Origin: Candidatus Poribacteria bacterium
GTDB lineage: Bacteria > Poribacteria > WGA-4E > WGA-3G
Length of the DNA stretch: 62,262 nucleotides
Reading direction: 5' to 3'
Assembly (NCBI GenBank): GCA_028820635.1
Contig: JAPPIG010000028.1
Coordinates: 29,052-91,313 of the forward strand
Shown: in pieces, positions 33,668 through 42,229 of the stretch
Layout of the letters: each line of letters starts with the position of its first letter
Numbering within the stretch: position 1 is the first letter of the stretch
Translations under genes and position numbers: made by a program
The notes under the pieces: model-generated
Databases searched by the model: none
Told to the model about the DNA's origin: nothing
The model's input: the letters and a program-made list of their open reading frames with translations, nothing else

Positions 33668-33923
33668 CTAAAATTCCCTCCTGTTCAAGCTTGTCATTAT
33701 CCCTGCTATACGCTGTATCCAGTGGGCAGGGTTGTCTTGGACTTGGACAAATCAAGCCCGGTTTCGGTGCTCCTTTTCTCGGTGAACATTCGCGTTTGAA
33801 TTGTTGTTCGCAAGCGGGTGTATCTTCCTGTGTGGCATCTATTGTGCCAAACAGCAATAAACCGCTTGTGATGCATGCGAAAGTCAGAATAGCGAGAAGG
33901 AGTGCTTTGTAGTCTCGTCTCAT
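33660..33923 (-). CDS. Small Cys-containing membrane protein (operon 1, gene A)
   Basis: An 87-residue protein starting MRRDYKALLL after GAGGAG. One hydrophobic segment (about 7-27) is followed by a short exported domain with four Cys ('CEQQFKRECSP', 'CPSPRQPCP'), which could make two disulphides or bind metal. The N-terminal 68 residues are nearly identical to the 47072 protein; the tail (DTAYSRDNDKLEQEGILDE) is longer. First gene of the operon, preceded by the structured leader. Confidence 0.75.
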   Translation of the reverse strand: MRRDYKALLLAILTFACITSGLLLFGTIDATQEDTPACEQQFKRECSPRKGAPKPGLICPSPRQPCPLDTAYSRDNDKLEQEGILDE

Positions 33924-33967
33924 CTTGTGTCTCCTCATTATTTAAGAGGTTAATTGTTTTTGACAGA

Positions 33968-34209
33968 CTACAGAAATAGGCAGGTATGTGTAAGGTTTTG
34001 GCTATCTCTGTAGAGGCTGCTGGTCTCTAAATATAAGTATTGACGCGACAATCGCTTACTAATAAAATAGAAACCAGCCTGTCAGAGTCCAGTTCTCTGT
34101 CAGTGCTTTAGCATCGGCAGTGGCTGTTAAACACTGTCGGTGCATCCGGAAAACCGGAAAAGCACCTCTACCGTTAGAAAGTCGCGCATAGCGCAAGTTT
34201 CTAACGAAT
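33968..34209 (-). ncRNA. Structured 5' leader RNA, copy 1
   Basis: Read on the minus strand from the predicted start: P1 CGTTAGAAA/TTTCTAACG (34172-34206), P2 GGTGC-CCGG/CCGG-GCACC, P3 CAGTG/CACTG, P4 CAGAG/CTCTG, P5 GCTGGT/ACCAGC, and P6, where CTACAGA pairs with TCTGTAG (33968-33974). The same helices recur in copy 2 (47357-47629) with compensatory changes. GTGCTTT of P2 can instead pair with AAAGCAC further on. I compared lysine, cobalamin, c-di-GMP, glycine, SAM and T-box motifs and found no match. Confidence 0.65.
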
Positions 34210-34215
34210 ATGGGT

Positions 34216-34244
34216 ATTATACAATAATCTTAATTTATTGTCAA
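34216..34244 (-). promoter_or_regulatory. Consensus sigma-70 promoter of operon 1
   Basis: On the minus strand TTGACA (34239-34244), a 17-bp spacer and TATAAT (34216-34221): a perfect match to consensus. Confidence 0.9.
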
Positions 34245-34299
34245 CAATTTTTTTAAATTTATTAAAATGTGATTTACAAAGGCTTATAGCGAATCTTAA

Positions 34300-34455
34300 T
34301 ATTGTGGCAGGCGCGCTTCCAAAACGCGCCATTTTCTTGTAGTTCGGGTAGAGTTGACATCCGACATGTATACGCGTATAAAAGTATACATGTATACACA
34401 GGTTGCGGATAATCCTATAAATCCGATAATCCTGAGAATCCTGGTTCAGACAAAA
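34300..34455. repeat. Families B, A, F and H
   Basis: A family B palindrome (34306-34332), a partial family A unit, family F (34365-34396) and family H (34400-34452) between the leader promoter and the second LamG gene. Confidence 0.75.
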
Positions 34456-34466
34456 AGCAGTAGGTG

Positions 34467-35375
34467 CTAACGTTTTGCCTTCAATGCACCCCAGACCGTC
34501 GGCAACTTCTGAGCAGGTTCCACACTGAGACCGATGCCAGATTCATAGTTGCGTATCACCTCTTCATGCGTCAGCGCGCGATCATAAATCCGCACCTCAT
34601 CAAAAACGCCTTGAAAAAAGCCTGATGCCTTACCATTATGGTTCACAGCACCCAGAAAAATCGGTTGGGTATAAGGTCGGATGTCGTTCAATGACGTACA
34701 AGATACTGACCACCAAAATGGCTCGTTATCAATATAAACATAACTGGTTAAACAGTTCTCTTTACCATGTAAATGTCTTAACTTAGCCAACTCTTCTTGG
34801 GTAGGTTTCCGAGTTGTATAAACAATATGATGCCAAACACTATCTGAAATTGCAAGCTCCCTGACAGAGGAACCACCAGCACACCCACCACCCGTTTTTT
34901 CATTACGTTCAATCATTATAGAATCTTCTTTGGTTTCAAGTATGTGATCTGCCACTCCTCTTGCCCACGCTGCATTGATAAGAATTCCATAACCGCTGTT
35001 ATTTATTCTACAGGGCCATTCATTGACTTTATAGATTGCACTCCAACGTTTCTTATAGCTTGTTTTGAACCATGCTTCAAAAGTATACGGACCGATTCGA
35101 CTGCCAAAGTTGCCGACATTTGGCAAGCTGACATAATCCCCAACGCCATCTAATTCCAGTCCTTGCTTTAGGTATCCACCTGCTATTTTCGGATTTCCGA
35201 CAATCGTTGCATTGTTTTCACCCCAAACATCCTCAACCGTTCTATCCTTTATATTTGTTCGGTCAAACGTCCAATAACTTACGAGTCCATCTGTTACGAT
35301 AGTCTTTGCAGATGCGTTGGCAATTAGCATAAAACCAACGACCGTGAATGTGAGTAGCAACATGAGCTTTTTCAT
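34467..35375 (-). CDS. Exported LamG-domain protein 2
   Basis: A 302-residue paralogue of the 30009 protein with the same signal peptide, LamG core and 'VWGALKAKR' tail. The variable centre (about 120-225) contains 'KTGGGCAGGSSVRELAISDS' and a Trp-rich strand (FWWSVSCTS). Its own GGAGG precedes the ATG, so the paralogues may be separate units. Likely surface glycan or protein binding with a specificity set by the variable part (inference). Confidence 0.85.
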   Translation of the reverse strand: MKKLMLLLTFTVVGFMLIANASAKTIVTDGLVSYWTFDRTNIKDRTVEDVWGENNATIVGNPKIAGGYLKQGLELDGVGDYVSLPNVGNFGSRIGPYTFEAWFKTSYKKRWSAIYKVNEWPCRINNSGYGILINAAWARGVADHILETKEDSIMIERNEKTGGGCAGGSSVRELAISDSVWHHIVYTTRKPTQEELAKLRHLHGKENCLTSYVYIDNEPFWWSVSCTSLNDIRPYTQPIFLGAVNHNGKASGFFQGVFDEVRIYDRALTHEEVIRNYESGIGLSVEPAQKLPTVWGALKAKR

Positions 35376-35502
35376 GACAATACCTCCTTTATGTATACAT
35401 CAGAAACATTAATTTTGTATTGTAGGTCGGGTAGAGCTTGCGACACCCGACATGTATACACAGGTTTCGGATAATCCTGGTTCAGATAAAAAGCAGTAGG
35501 TG

Positions 35503-36432
35503 CTAACGTTTTGCCTTCAGTGCACCCCAGACTGTTGACAACTTCTGGATAGGTTCAACGCTTAGACCGATACCCGATTCGTAGTTGCGAATCACCTCTT
35601 CATGCGTCAGCGCACGATCATAAATCCGCACTTCATCAAAAACGCCTTGAAAAAATCCTAATACATTCTTACCATTATCGTTCACAGCACCGAGAAAAAT
35701 AGGCAATGTATAGGGGCGGACGTCGTTAGGTAGTGTGCAACCAGTTCCGCCCGAAACATGCTTCATATCAAGGTAGAAATCACCTGTTAAACAGTTCCCT
35801 CCATGCACAGGTCTATGTTTTATTTGAGGCGGCACAGGCACATTTCTTAATTTATCCAATTCTTTATCATTAGCTGACCTTGATGTCAAAACGATGTGGT
35901 GCCACTCACCATCTGAAACGGGTTGCTCCGATCCGCCAGCACCACCAGCACAGCCATTCCCACTTTTTGTAGAACGATGTGTGAACAAAATATCTTCTTT
36001 GGTCTCATATACGGTATGACCTAATTTTATTACAGTGTTAATAAGAATACCCTGACCCATATTATTATTACCGCCACATTCATTGACTTTATAGATCGCA
36101 CTCCAACGTTTCTGGTTCGTTTTAAACCACGCTTCAAAAGTATATGGACCAATTCGACTGCCAAAATTGCCGACGTTTGGCAGGCTCACATAATCTCCAA
36201 GTCCGTCTAATTCCAATCCTTGCTTTAGGTATCCATCGCCTATTTTTGGATTTCCCACAATCGTCGCATCGTTTTCACCCCAAACATCTTCAACTGTTCT
36301 ATCCTTTATATTTGTTCGGTCAAACGTCCAATAGCTCACAAGTCCATCTGTCACGATAGTTTTTGCAGATGCGTTGGCAATTAGCATAAAACCAACGACC
36401 GTGAATGTGAGTAGCAACATGAGATTTTTCAT
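35503..36432 (-). CDS. Exported LamG-domain protein 3
   Basis: A 309-residue paralogue, the longest of the four. The N-terminal ~115 and C-terminal ~65 residues are nearly identical to its neighbours; the central region is distinct ('GHTVYETKEDILFTHRSTKS' and a longer loop with 'VPVPPQIKHRPVHGGN'). Signal peptide 1-23. Located 127 bp upstream of LamG protein 2 on the same strand, with a short family A/H insert in between. Confidence 0.85.
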   Translation of the reverse strand: MKNLMLLLTFTVVGFMLIANASAKTIVTDGLVSYWTFDRTNIKDRTVEDVWGENDATIVGNPKIGDGYLKQGLELDGLGDYVSLPNVGNFGSRIGPYTFEAWFKTNQKRWSAIYKVNECGGNNNMGQGILINTVIKLGHTVYETKEDILFTHRSTKSGNGCAGGAGGSEQPVSDGEWHHIVLTSRSANDKELDKLRNVPVPPQIKHRPVHGGNCLTGDFYLDMKHVSGGTGCTLPNDVRPYTLPIFLGAVNDNGKNVLGFFQGVFDEVRIYDRALTHEEVIRNYESGIGLSVEPIQKLSTVWGALKAKR

Positions 36433-36645
36433 GACAATGCCTCCTTTATGTATACATCAGAAACAGTGATTTTATATTGTAGGTCCAAATCAACGCTGTG
36501 AATGCACTTGGCGGAATGCGCGCATGGCATTCTACATGATGCTGCGGGTAGAGCAACGCAAAACTCGTCACGTATACATGTATACATGTATACACAGGTT
36601 GTGGATAATCATGCTAATCCTGGTTCAGACAAAAAGCTGTTGGTG

Positions 36646-37548
36646 CTAACGTTTAGCCTTCAGCGCACCCCAGACCGTTGACAACTTTTCAATAGGTTCA
36701 ACACTTAGACCGATACCCGATTCGTAGTTGCGAATCACCTCTTCATGCGTCAGTGCACGGTCATAAATCCGCACTTCATCAAAAACGCCTTGAAAAAAGC
36801 CTAACACATCCTTACCGTTATCGTTAACGGCACCGAGAAAAATAGGCAGCGTATAGGGTCGGGTGTCTTTACGTAACATAAAACCATCTGACAACGTAAT
36901 TGGCTCCATATCAAGGTAGAGAACACTTTTTGCACAGTTCACTTCAGGTAAATTCCTTTCCTGAGCTAACTCTTCTGGAACAAATGTACACGATGTCCAA
37001 ACAATGTGGTGCCACACACCATCTGAAACGGGTTGATACCATTCGGAGGAACCGCCGATACAACCACCCCTTTTTATCATTTCCGCACGATGTATCAACA
37101 TAACATCTTCTTTAGTCTCATATACGGTATCACCTATCTTCCGCTTAGTATTAATAAGAATTCCATGACCCATGTTATTACTACCAACACATTCATTAAC
37201 TTTATAGATCGCACTCCAGCGTTTCTTATGGTTCGTTTTAAACCACGCTTCAAAAGTATATGGACCAATTTGACTGCCAAAATTGCCGACGTTTGGCAGG
37301 CTCACATAATCTCCAAGTCCGTCTAATTCCAATCCTTGCTTTAGGTATCCATCGCCTATTTTCGGATTTCCGACAATCGTTGCATCGTTTTCACCCCAAA
37401 CATCCTCAACTGTTCTATTGTGAATATTTGTTCTGTCAAAAGTCCAATAACTCACAAGCCCATCTGTTACGATAGTCTTTGCAGATGCGTTGGCAATTAG
37501 CATAAAACCAACGACCGTGAATGTGAGTAGCAACATGAGCCTTTTCAT
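36646..37548 (-). CDS. Exported LamG-domain protein 4
   Basis: A 300-residue paralogue with conserved ends. The centre has 'KRKIGDTVYETKEDVMLIHR' and 'CTFVPEELAQERNLPEVNC'. It is closer to protein 3 than to proteins 1 and 2 in the first part of the variable region. GGAGG before the ATG. Repeats E, A, F and H lie in the 213 bp that separate it from protein 3. Confidence 0.85.
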   Translation of the reverse strand: MKRLMLLLTFTVVGFMLIANASAKTIVTDGLVSYWTFDRTNIHNRTVEDVWGENDATIVGNPKIGDGYLKQGLELDGLGDYVSLPNVGNFGSQIGPYTFEAWFKTNHKKRWSAIYKVNECVGSNNMGHGILINTKRKIGDTVYETKEDVMLIHRAEMIKRGGCIGGSSEWYQPVSDGVWHHIVWTSCTFVPEELAQERNLPEVNCAKSVLYLDMEPITLSDGFMLRKDTRPYTLPIFLGAVNDNGKDVLGFFQGVFDEVRIYDRALTHEEVIRNYESGIGLSVEPIEKLSTVWGALKAKR

Positions 37549-37596
37549 GACAATACCTCCTTTATTAGCGTTTGTAGTTGTGCAATTCCCGTGTCT

Positions 37597-37700
37597 CGGT
37601 CATTGTTGGAGGGCTTTTTAAGCCCGATTTTCTTCTCGTAGGAGCGATCTCCGAATCGCGACCTGTTTGTAGTCGGGAATCGGAGTTCCCTCCTACCTTT
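37597..37700. repeat. Families C and D
   Basis: A family C unit (37600-37632) followed by an inverted pair of family D units (37635-37697), upstream of the LamG 4 gene. Confidence 0.8.
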
Positions 37701-37714
37701 GAGATCGGCAGGTA

Positions 37715-38725
37715 TCAATCCGAATACGCTTTTTTGAGTTCACCCCACCGCACCGATTGCTTACCTGCAGGAGAAACGGCATGGGCACCGTGAACCCAAT
37801 CTACCCTCCATTTATCACCGGGACCATCCGTCAATTGCCTGACCTTCCTCGTTGCAATATCATACCGATAGAGTTGCTCAAAATGGTTCGGATCCTTCCT
37901 GAGCGAGAATTTAATCGCACTGAAAAGCACCGACCTTCCTCTATTCATCCAAGCAACAGAAACGGGCATAATATCTTTCGGAATAGCCAAATTCCGTGGA
38001 GCACCACCATCCGCGTTGCGTATCATATATCGGTATGTGCCTGCATGACCAACCGAAGCACCCCCGTTTCGGAAACGTAGGTCAGTTTCGGTATACAGAA
38101 TACGTTGACCGTTTGGCGACCATCTTGGATTACTGGGATAAAAAGTTTTATTCAGTCGTATCCACGGGCGAGCGTTCGTGCCATCGGCATTCATTATCCA
38201 AAGATTGTGATTCTCTATCCACCATTCGGTTTTCAAAAATATAATTTCCTTTCCATCAGGTGACCAATCAAAGTCAAACATTCTGATGTCAGAAATCTGC
38301 GTGATATTCTTAGTTTTAATATCCACAACATAAAGCCCAGCATTTTTTTCACCTATGTCTATCTGCCGATTGACGAGCAGTTTTTTGCCATCCGGTGAAA
38401 ACGCTAACCTATCAAAACCCACTTTCTGATTCGTGAGTTGTCGGACATTCGTGTCATCGGCGTTCATAATAAACAGGTTGCGGACGGATCTGGTTGACGG
38501 ATCTGTGTCCTGCAGAAAAGCGATCTGTTGTCCGTTTGGAGACCAACGTGGTGTTATACCCGACCCTGAAAGAGCAGATATCTGTCTGATACTGCTGCCG
38601 TTATCACTCATGATATAGATGTTAGTGTTTCTGTTTTGGTAGGAACTAAAAAGGATTTTCGCACTAACAGCTGCAGTAAAGAACAGAATTAGGCTTATGG
38701 TTAGTGTTATTTTAAGTATGCGCAT
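37715..38725 (-). CDS. Exported TolB-like beta-propeller protein 1
   Basis: A 336-residue protein with a signal peptide (MRILKITLTISLILFFTAA) and about six PD40/TolB-type units ('ITPRWSPNGQQIAFLQDTD', 'NLFIMNADDTNVRQLTNQ', 'FDFDWSPDGKEIIFLKTE'). TolB-type propellers mediate periplasmic protein contacts. It ends with the tail 'KQSVRWGELKKAYSD', almost identical in the 38870 paralogue. AAGGAG precedes the ATG. Confidence 0.88.
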   Translation of the reverse strand: MRILKITLTISLILFFTAAVSAKILFSSYQNRNTNIYIMSDNGSSIRQISALSGSGITPRWSPNGQQIAFLQDTDPSTRSVRNLFIMNADDTNVRQLTNQKVGFDRLAFSPDGKKLLVNRQIDIGEKNAGLYVVDIKTKNITQISDIRMFDFDWSPDGKEIIFLKTEWWIENHNLWIMNADGTNARPWIRLNKTFYPSNPRWSPNGQRILYTETDLRFRNGGASVGHAGTYRYMIRNADGGAPRNLAIPKDIMPVSVAWMNRGRSVLFSAIKFSLRKDPNHFEQLYRYDIATRKVRQLTDGPGDKWRVDWVHGAHAVSPAGKQSVRWGELKKAYSD

Positions 38726-38754
38726 TGTTTTTCTCCTTGATTATAGGACAACTT

Positions 38755-38866
38755 CGTAGGTCGGGTAGAGCTTGCGACACCCGACATGAATCAAACGTGT
38801 CCAAATCAACGCCAAATGCGCTTTTTGGCATTTGTCGGGTTTTGCGTTGCTCTACCCGACCTACGA
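38755..38866. repeat. MITE-like A-E-A' element
   Basis: A family A unit at 38755-38788, a family E fragment and an inverted family A unit to 38866, between two TolB-like genes. Confidence 0.9.
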
Positions 38867-38869
38867 AGA

Positions 38870-39907
38870 TCAATCTGAATACGCCTTTTTGAGTTCACCC
38901 CACCGCACTGATTGCTTGCCCGTAGGAGAGATAGCATAAGCACCGCTAATCCAATCTGCACTCATCTTACTACCAGGGTCATGCGTCAACTGCGTGATTG
39001 CTCCTGATGTGATATCATATCTATAGATCTGTGTCCAACGATCCTGATCATCTGGGTCCTCAGAAGGCACATACGCACAGAAAAGTACAGACTTTCCATC
39101 ATCCATCCAAGCGACTGAATGAGGATACCAATTTTCCGGGATTGTTAACTGCTGCGAAGCACCACCACTTAGGTCACGGGTTATATACCGATTTGTGCCT
39201 TTATTCTTAATTGAGCGTCCTATAGCACCGTTTGTGAGTTTCCTTTCCTCTACAATCTTATCTATTTCAGTATACAGAATTTGTTGTCCATCTGGTGACC
39301 ATCTACCCCCATCGCGATCCATAGTTCGGACAGGTATTATCGGCGGTGCCCAAGGGCGAGCGTTCGTGCCATCGGCATTCATTATCCAGATGTTGTCCTC
39401 AGTCCTCTCTATATTAGAATCAGTATTCACAAACACAATTTGCTTCCCATCTGGCGACCAGTCAACGTCGCCTATGATGAGGTTGAGAATCCTTTTGACA
39501 TTACCGGTTTCAAAATCCATTATATGAAGACCTTTTGTGTTTGGAGAACTACCGATGAGAAGTTTCCTGCCATCAGGTGAAAACGCTAATCCTCTATCAT
39601 TCCCTTTATGGTTCGTGAGCTGCCGCAAATTTGTGCCATCCGCATTCATGATGAACGTGTTACGGTAGATATTGTTTGACGGGTCTGTGTCCCTCATAAA
39701 AGCGATCTGTTGTCCGTCTGGAGACCAGCGAGGTTGCCATTGCGATTGTGTCGTATTGGTGAGTTGCGTAATATTGCTGCCATCATCGCCCATCACATAG
39801 ATGTTATCGTTTCCGTTCTTGTAGGCACTAAACACGATTTTCGCACTCGCAGCAGTCGTAAACAACAGAATTAGGCTAAGGCTTAGTGTTATTTGAAGTA
39901 TACGCAT
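38870..39907 (-). CDS. Exported TolB-like beta-propeller protein 2
   Basis: A 345-residue paralogue of the previous gene. Start MRILQITLSLSLILLF chosen for its signal peptide and the AAGGAG just upstream; an in-frame ATG eleven codons earlier lacks these. PD40 units include 'WQPRWSPDGQQIAFMRDTD' and 'DVDWSPDGKQIVFVNTD'. The tail is 'KQSVRWGELKKAYSD'. Tandem with 37715 through duplication, with a repeat element between them. Confidence 0.88.
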   Translation of the reverse strand: MRILQITLSLSLILLFTTAASAKIVFSAYKNGNDNIYVMGDDGSNITQLTNTTQSQWQPRWSPDGQQIAFMRDTDPSNNIYRNTFIMNADGTNLRQLTNHKGNDRGLAFSPDGRKLLIGSSPNTKGLHIMDFETGNVKRILNLIIGDVDWSPDGKQIVFVNTDSNIERTEDNIWIMNADGTNARPWAPPIIPVRTMDRDGGRWSPDGQQILYTEIDKIVEERKLTNGAIGRSIKNKGTNRYITRDLSGGASQQLTIPENWYPHSVAWMDDGKSVLFCAYVPSEDPDDQDRWTQIYRYDITSGAITQLTHDPGSKMSADWISGAYAISPTGKQSVRWGELKKAYSD

Positions 39908-39992
39908 CGTTTTTCTCCTTTGGTTAGCGTATGATAACATATTTTAGCAATTTATGTGCCAACTAAAACCACTGAATACGGACTAAAAGCGA

Positions 39993-40020
39993 AACCCCTG
40001 CACAATCACGTGCAAGGGTT
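39993..40020. terminator. Hairpin AACCC...GGGTT
   Basis: AACCCCTGCAC pairs imperfectly with GTGCAAGGGTT around a short loop. The T-run is weak, so the terminator role is uncertain. Confidence 0.35.
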
Positions 40021-40067
40021 ATTGTTGCTGCACAATACGGGGCATTGATGGGAGTAACCGTATACTT

Positions 40068-40375
40068 GTAGGCGGGGAATGCCTAAAGCAGCATGCGCTT
40101 GGTAGAATACCAAATCAACGCTATGAATGCGCTTGGTAGAATACGCGTTTGGTATTCTACATGATTCAGTGCCTTTGGTATTCTACATGATGCTCCATGA
40201 TTCATATCCGACAGATGCCTACAGGCATGTGGCGTTGATTTGGGTGAATACCAAAAAGGTATTCATACCCGCCAAATGCCTTAATGGCATTTGTAGCGTT
40301 GATTTCTTGATTTCTTGATTTGGATTCCCGACTATCAAGGCGTTTCGTCGCGATTCGGAGATTGCTCCTACAGAA
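40068..40375. repeat. Dense family E block with D
   Basis: At least six GAATGC/GGTATTC-type palindromes in 230 bp and a family D unit at 40325-40375. The last part lies just upstream of the 40446 gene; TATAAT near 40404 is a possible -10. No gene. Confidence 0.75.
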
Positions 40376-40445
40376 TATATGTGTGAACTTATTTACAGAA
40401 TTTAGTATAATAAAAGACACTTGTGTGTCCCAAAAGGATTTTCTC

Positions 40446-41495
40446 ATGAGATATAAACTTTATCAAAGACGTTATTATACCGATATAGGTCTTGCTATTC
40501 TACTTCTTTTGTGTTTCCTTATCTCGCAAAGTTCACACGCAAAAATTGTGTTTTCGTCAAATCGCGAAGGCGATAACGCCCATCATATCTATGTGATGGA
40601 AGACAACGGCACTAATGTCCGAAGAATATCGAATCCAGATTTTTATGATGAAAGACCGGACTGGTTTCCGGATGGAACACGGATTGTGTTTGAAAGAGAC
40701 TTATCACGAGGAAAGGGCACAGTATTCAATGCCGAATTTCTTATTCTTGATGTAAAAAGCCAAAAGGAACGTCGTTTTATGGATAATCATCCCACCGATA
40801 GGTTTCCAAATGTATCACCAGACGGGAAACAGATTGCTTTCACCAGTAAACGTGCAGGAGAGTGGGATATCCATGTGATGAACTTAGAAAGCGGTGTTGT
40901 AAAGCAACTTACTGATAACCTTGGTAAAGGATTTTCCGATAGGGCAGATTGGTCACCTGATGGGAGAAAGATTGCCTATCACCACTTGGGTGGGGATGGA
41001 GAAAATATCTGGATCATGAATGCAGATGGGAGACAGAAAAAACGACTCAGTCCACTCAATAAGGGAGAAAATATCATTTGGCGATATGCACCGCGTTGGT
41101 CCCTTTCTGGCAAATATATTATGTATACAGAATTTGAACATAGGCGTGCGAAAGCAGGAGAAGCACCAAAAGAGCGACGAGTCGCTACTCGTCTCATTGT
41201 TCAGAATGTGGTTACAAGGCGTGTTAATGTACACAACTTTCCCAAGACGTATGCAATCGTTAACGGGTGTTGGATAAGAGATGACCGGACAGTGCTTTTA
41301 AATATACGCAAGAGCGAAGGAGGCGCAGAAGCCAATTTTGAGATTTATCGCTATAACCTTATCAGCCGGCAATTGACAAATCTGACGAAACATCCAGCAA
41401 AAGACTCTCACCCTGGCTGGGTAAGTGGTCCACTCACAGTGTTTCCATTGGATAAGCTTGCTGTCCTATGGGCCCACCTCAAACAAATAGATTGA
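40446..41495 (+). CDS. Exported TolB-like beta-propeller protein 3
   Basis: A 349-residue TolB-like protein on the opposite strand to its two paralogues. Start MRYKLYQRRYYTDIGLA chosen for the AAAGGA upstream and a good signal peptide (hydrophobic about 12-29, 'SSHA' cleavage area); the longer frame reads through repeats. PD40 units include 'IYVMEDNGTNVRRIS', 'FPNVSPDGKQIAFTSKR' and 'RADWSPDGRKIAYHHLG'. The C-terminal tail differs ('LDKLAVLWAHLKQID') but keeps the pattern. Confidence 0.85.
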   Translation: MRYKLYQRRYYTDIGLAILLLLCFLISQSSHAKIVFSSNREGDNAHHIYVMEDNGTNVRRISNPDFYDERPDWFPDGTRIVFERDLSRGKGTVFNAEFLILDVKSQKERRFMDNHPTDRFPNVSPDGKQIAFTSKRAGEWDIHVMNLESGVVKQLTDNLGKGFSDRADWSPDGRKIAYHHLGGDGENIWIMNADGRQKKRLSPLNKGENIIWRYAPRWSLSGKYIMYTEFEHRRAKAGEAPKERRVATRLIVQNVVTRRVNVHNFPKTYAIVNGCWIRDDRTVLLNIRKSEGGAEANFEIYRYNLISRQLTNLTKHPAKDSHPGWVSGPLTVFPLDKLAVLWAHLKQID

Positions 41496-41513
41496 ATCGG
41501 TAGGAGATCGCTT

Positions 41514-41975
41514 CTACAGAAGTCTATCCAACCACTCCGCAGCCGTGCCATCTCCCAACACAACCCACGCCAACCGATTTGTCTTCTTTATCGGGATGTC
41601 AGGATCATAACGTTGGACATTTTCCACGTGTATAAACGTCGCATATTTAGACTCGCACCACTTCTTTTCCAACGCGTCGCGATGTGCATACATAACCTCT
41701 TGAAATCCGTAAATCTGGCGAGCGTTTTCTCTGAAGACTTCATCAAAAACTAATTTATCAAGGTTGGAATCGGCGTGGTAGGTTTCAATTTGCTCTATCT
41801 CAAAGGCACCTTTGATGGGACCGCCGCTCTGTTTCATCAGCACGTGGTCGCCAACCGCAACGGCTTCGTATGGGGGCAGCTTGACTTTGCTAATGCGTGT
41901 CTCAATTGTTTTGTGTCCATCTAATATGAGGTCGAGCCAGGGGTCAGTAAGAATGGCGAGGTGTGTTGTTGGCAT
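41514..41975 (-). CDS. ASCH-domain protein
   Basis: A 153-residue cytoplasmic protein. The N-terminus 'LILDGHKTIETRISKVKLPP' and 'VAVGDHVLMKQSGGPIKGAF' match the ASCH (PUA-like) domain, with the conserved G.KTIE.R and GD..L. ASCH proteins are thought to bind RNA or modified nucleosides; some are amidohydrolases or nucleases. No metal or transport genes are adjacent. Convergent with the TolB-like gene, 18 bp apart. Confidence 0.75.
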   Translation of the reverse strand: MPTTHLAILTDPWLDLILDGHKTIETRISKVKLPPYEAVAVGDHVLMKQSGGPIKGAFEIEQIETYHADSNLDKLVFDEVFRENARQIYGFQEVMYAHRDALEKKWCESKYATFIHVENVQRYDPDIPIKKTNRLAWVVLGDGTAAEWLDRLL

Positions 41976-42026
41976 AGGTTATTCACAATTTTCCGTTGTT
42001 TTCAGTTTTTATGTACATAGCGTAAC

Positions 42027-42184
42027 TTGTAGGTCGGGTAGAGCGAAGCGACACCCGACATGTTGGGCTAAAATACTATTTTCAAACTTGCTTGAGTCGT
42101 TTCTGCGATTTCCTTGTGAACCCACAAGGTTTGCCTTGAAACCTTGATATTGTCGGGTGTCGCGTTGCTCTACCCGACCTACAA
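42027..42184. repeat. MITE-like A...A' element
   Basis: Family A (42027-42060), a ~90-bp centre including a CCTTG/CAAGG hairpin, and an inverted family A unit (42153-42184). Confidence 0.88.
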
Positions 42185-42229
42185 ACTACCTTGTGTTGTG
42201 ATTGCCGTTTACAAAACGTCTCTATTAGA

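Noticed and set aside
33968..34209. Lysine, cobalamin or other known riboswitch in the leader RNAs
   Set aside because: AGAGGTGC, GCCACTG and GGCTG fragments recall lysine and cobalamin motifs, but the surrounding conserved cores (B12 box, lysine-core loops) are absent and GCCACTG is not kept in copy 2.
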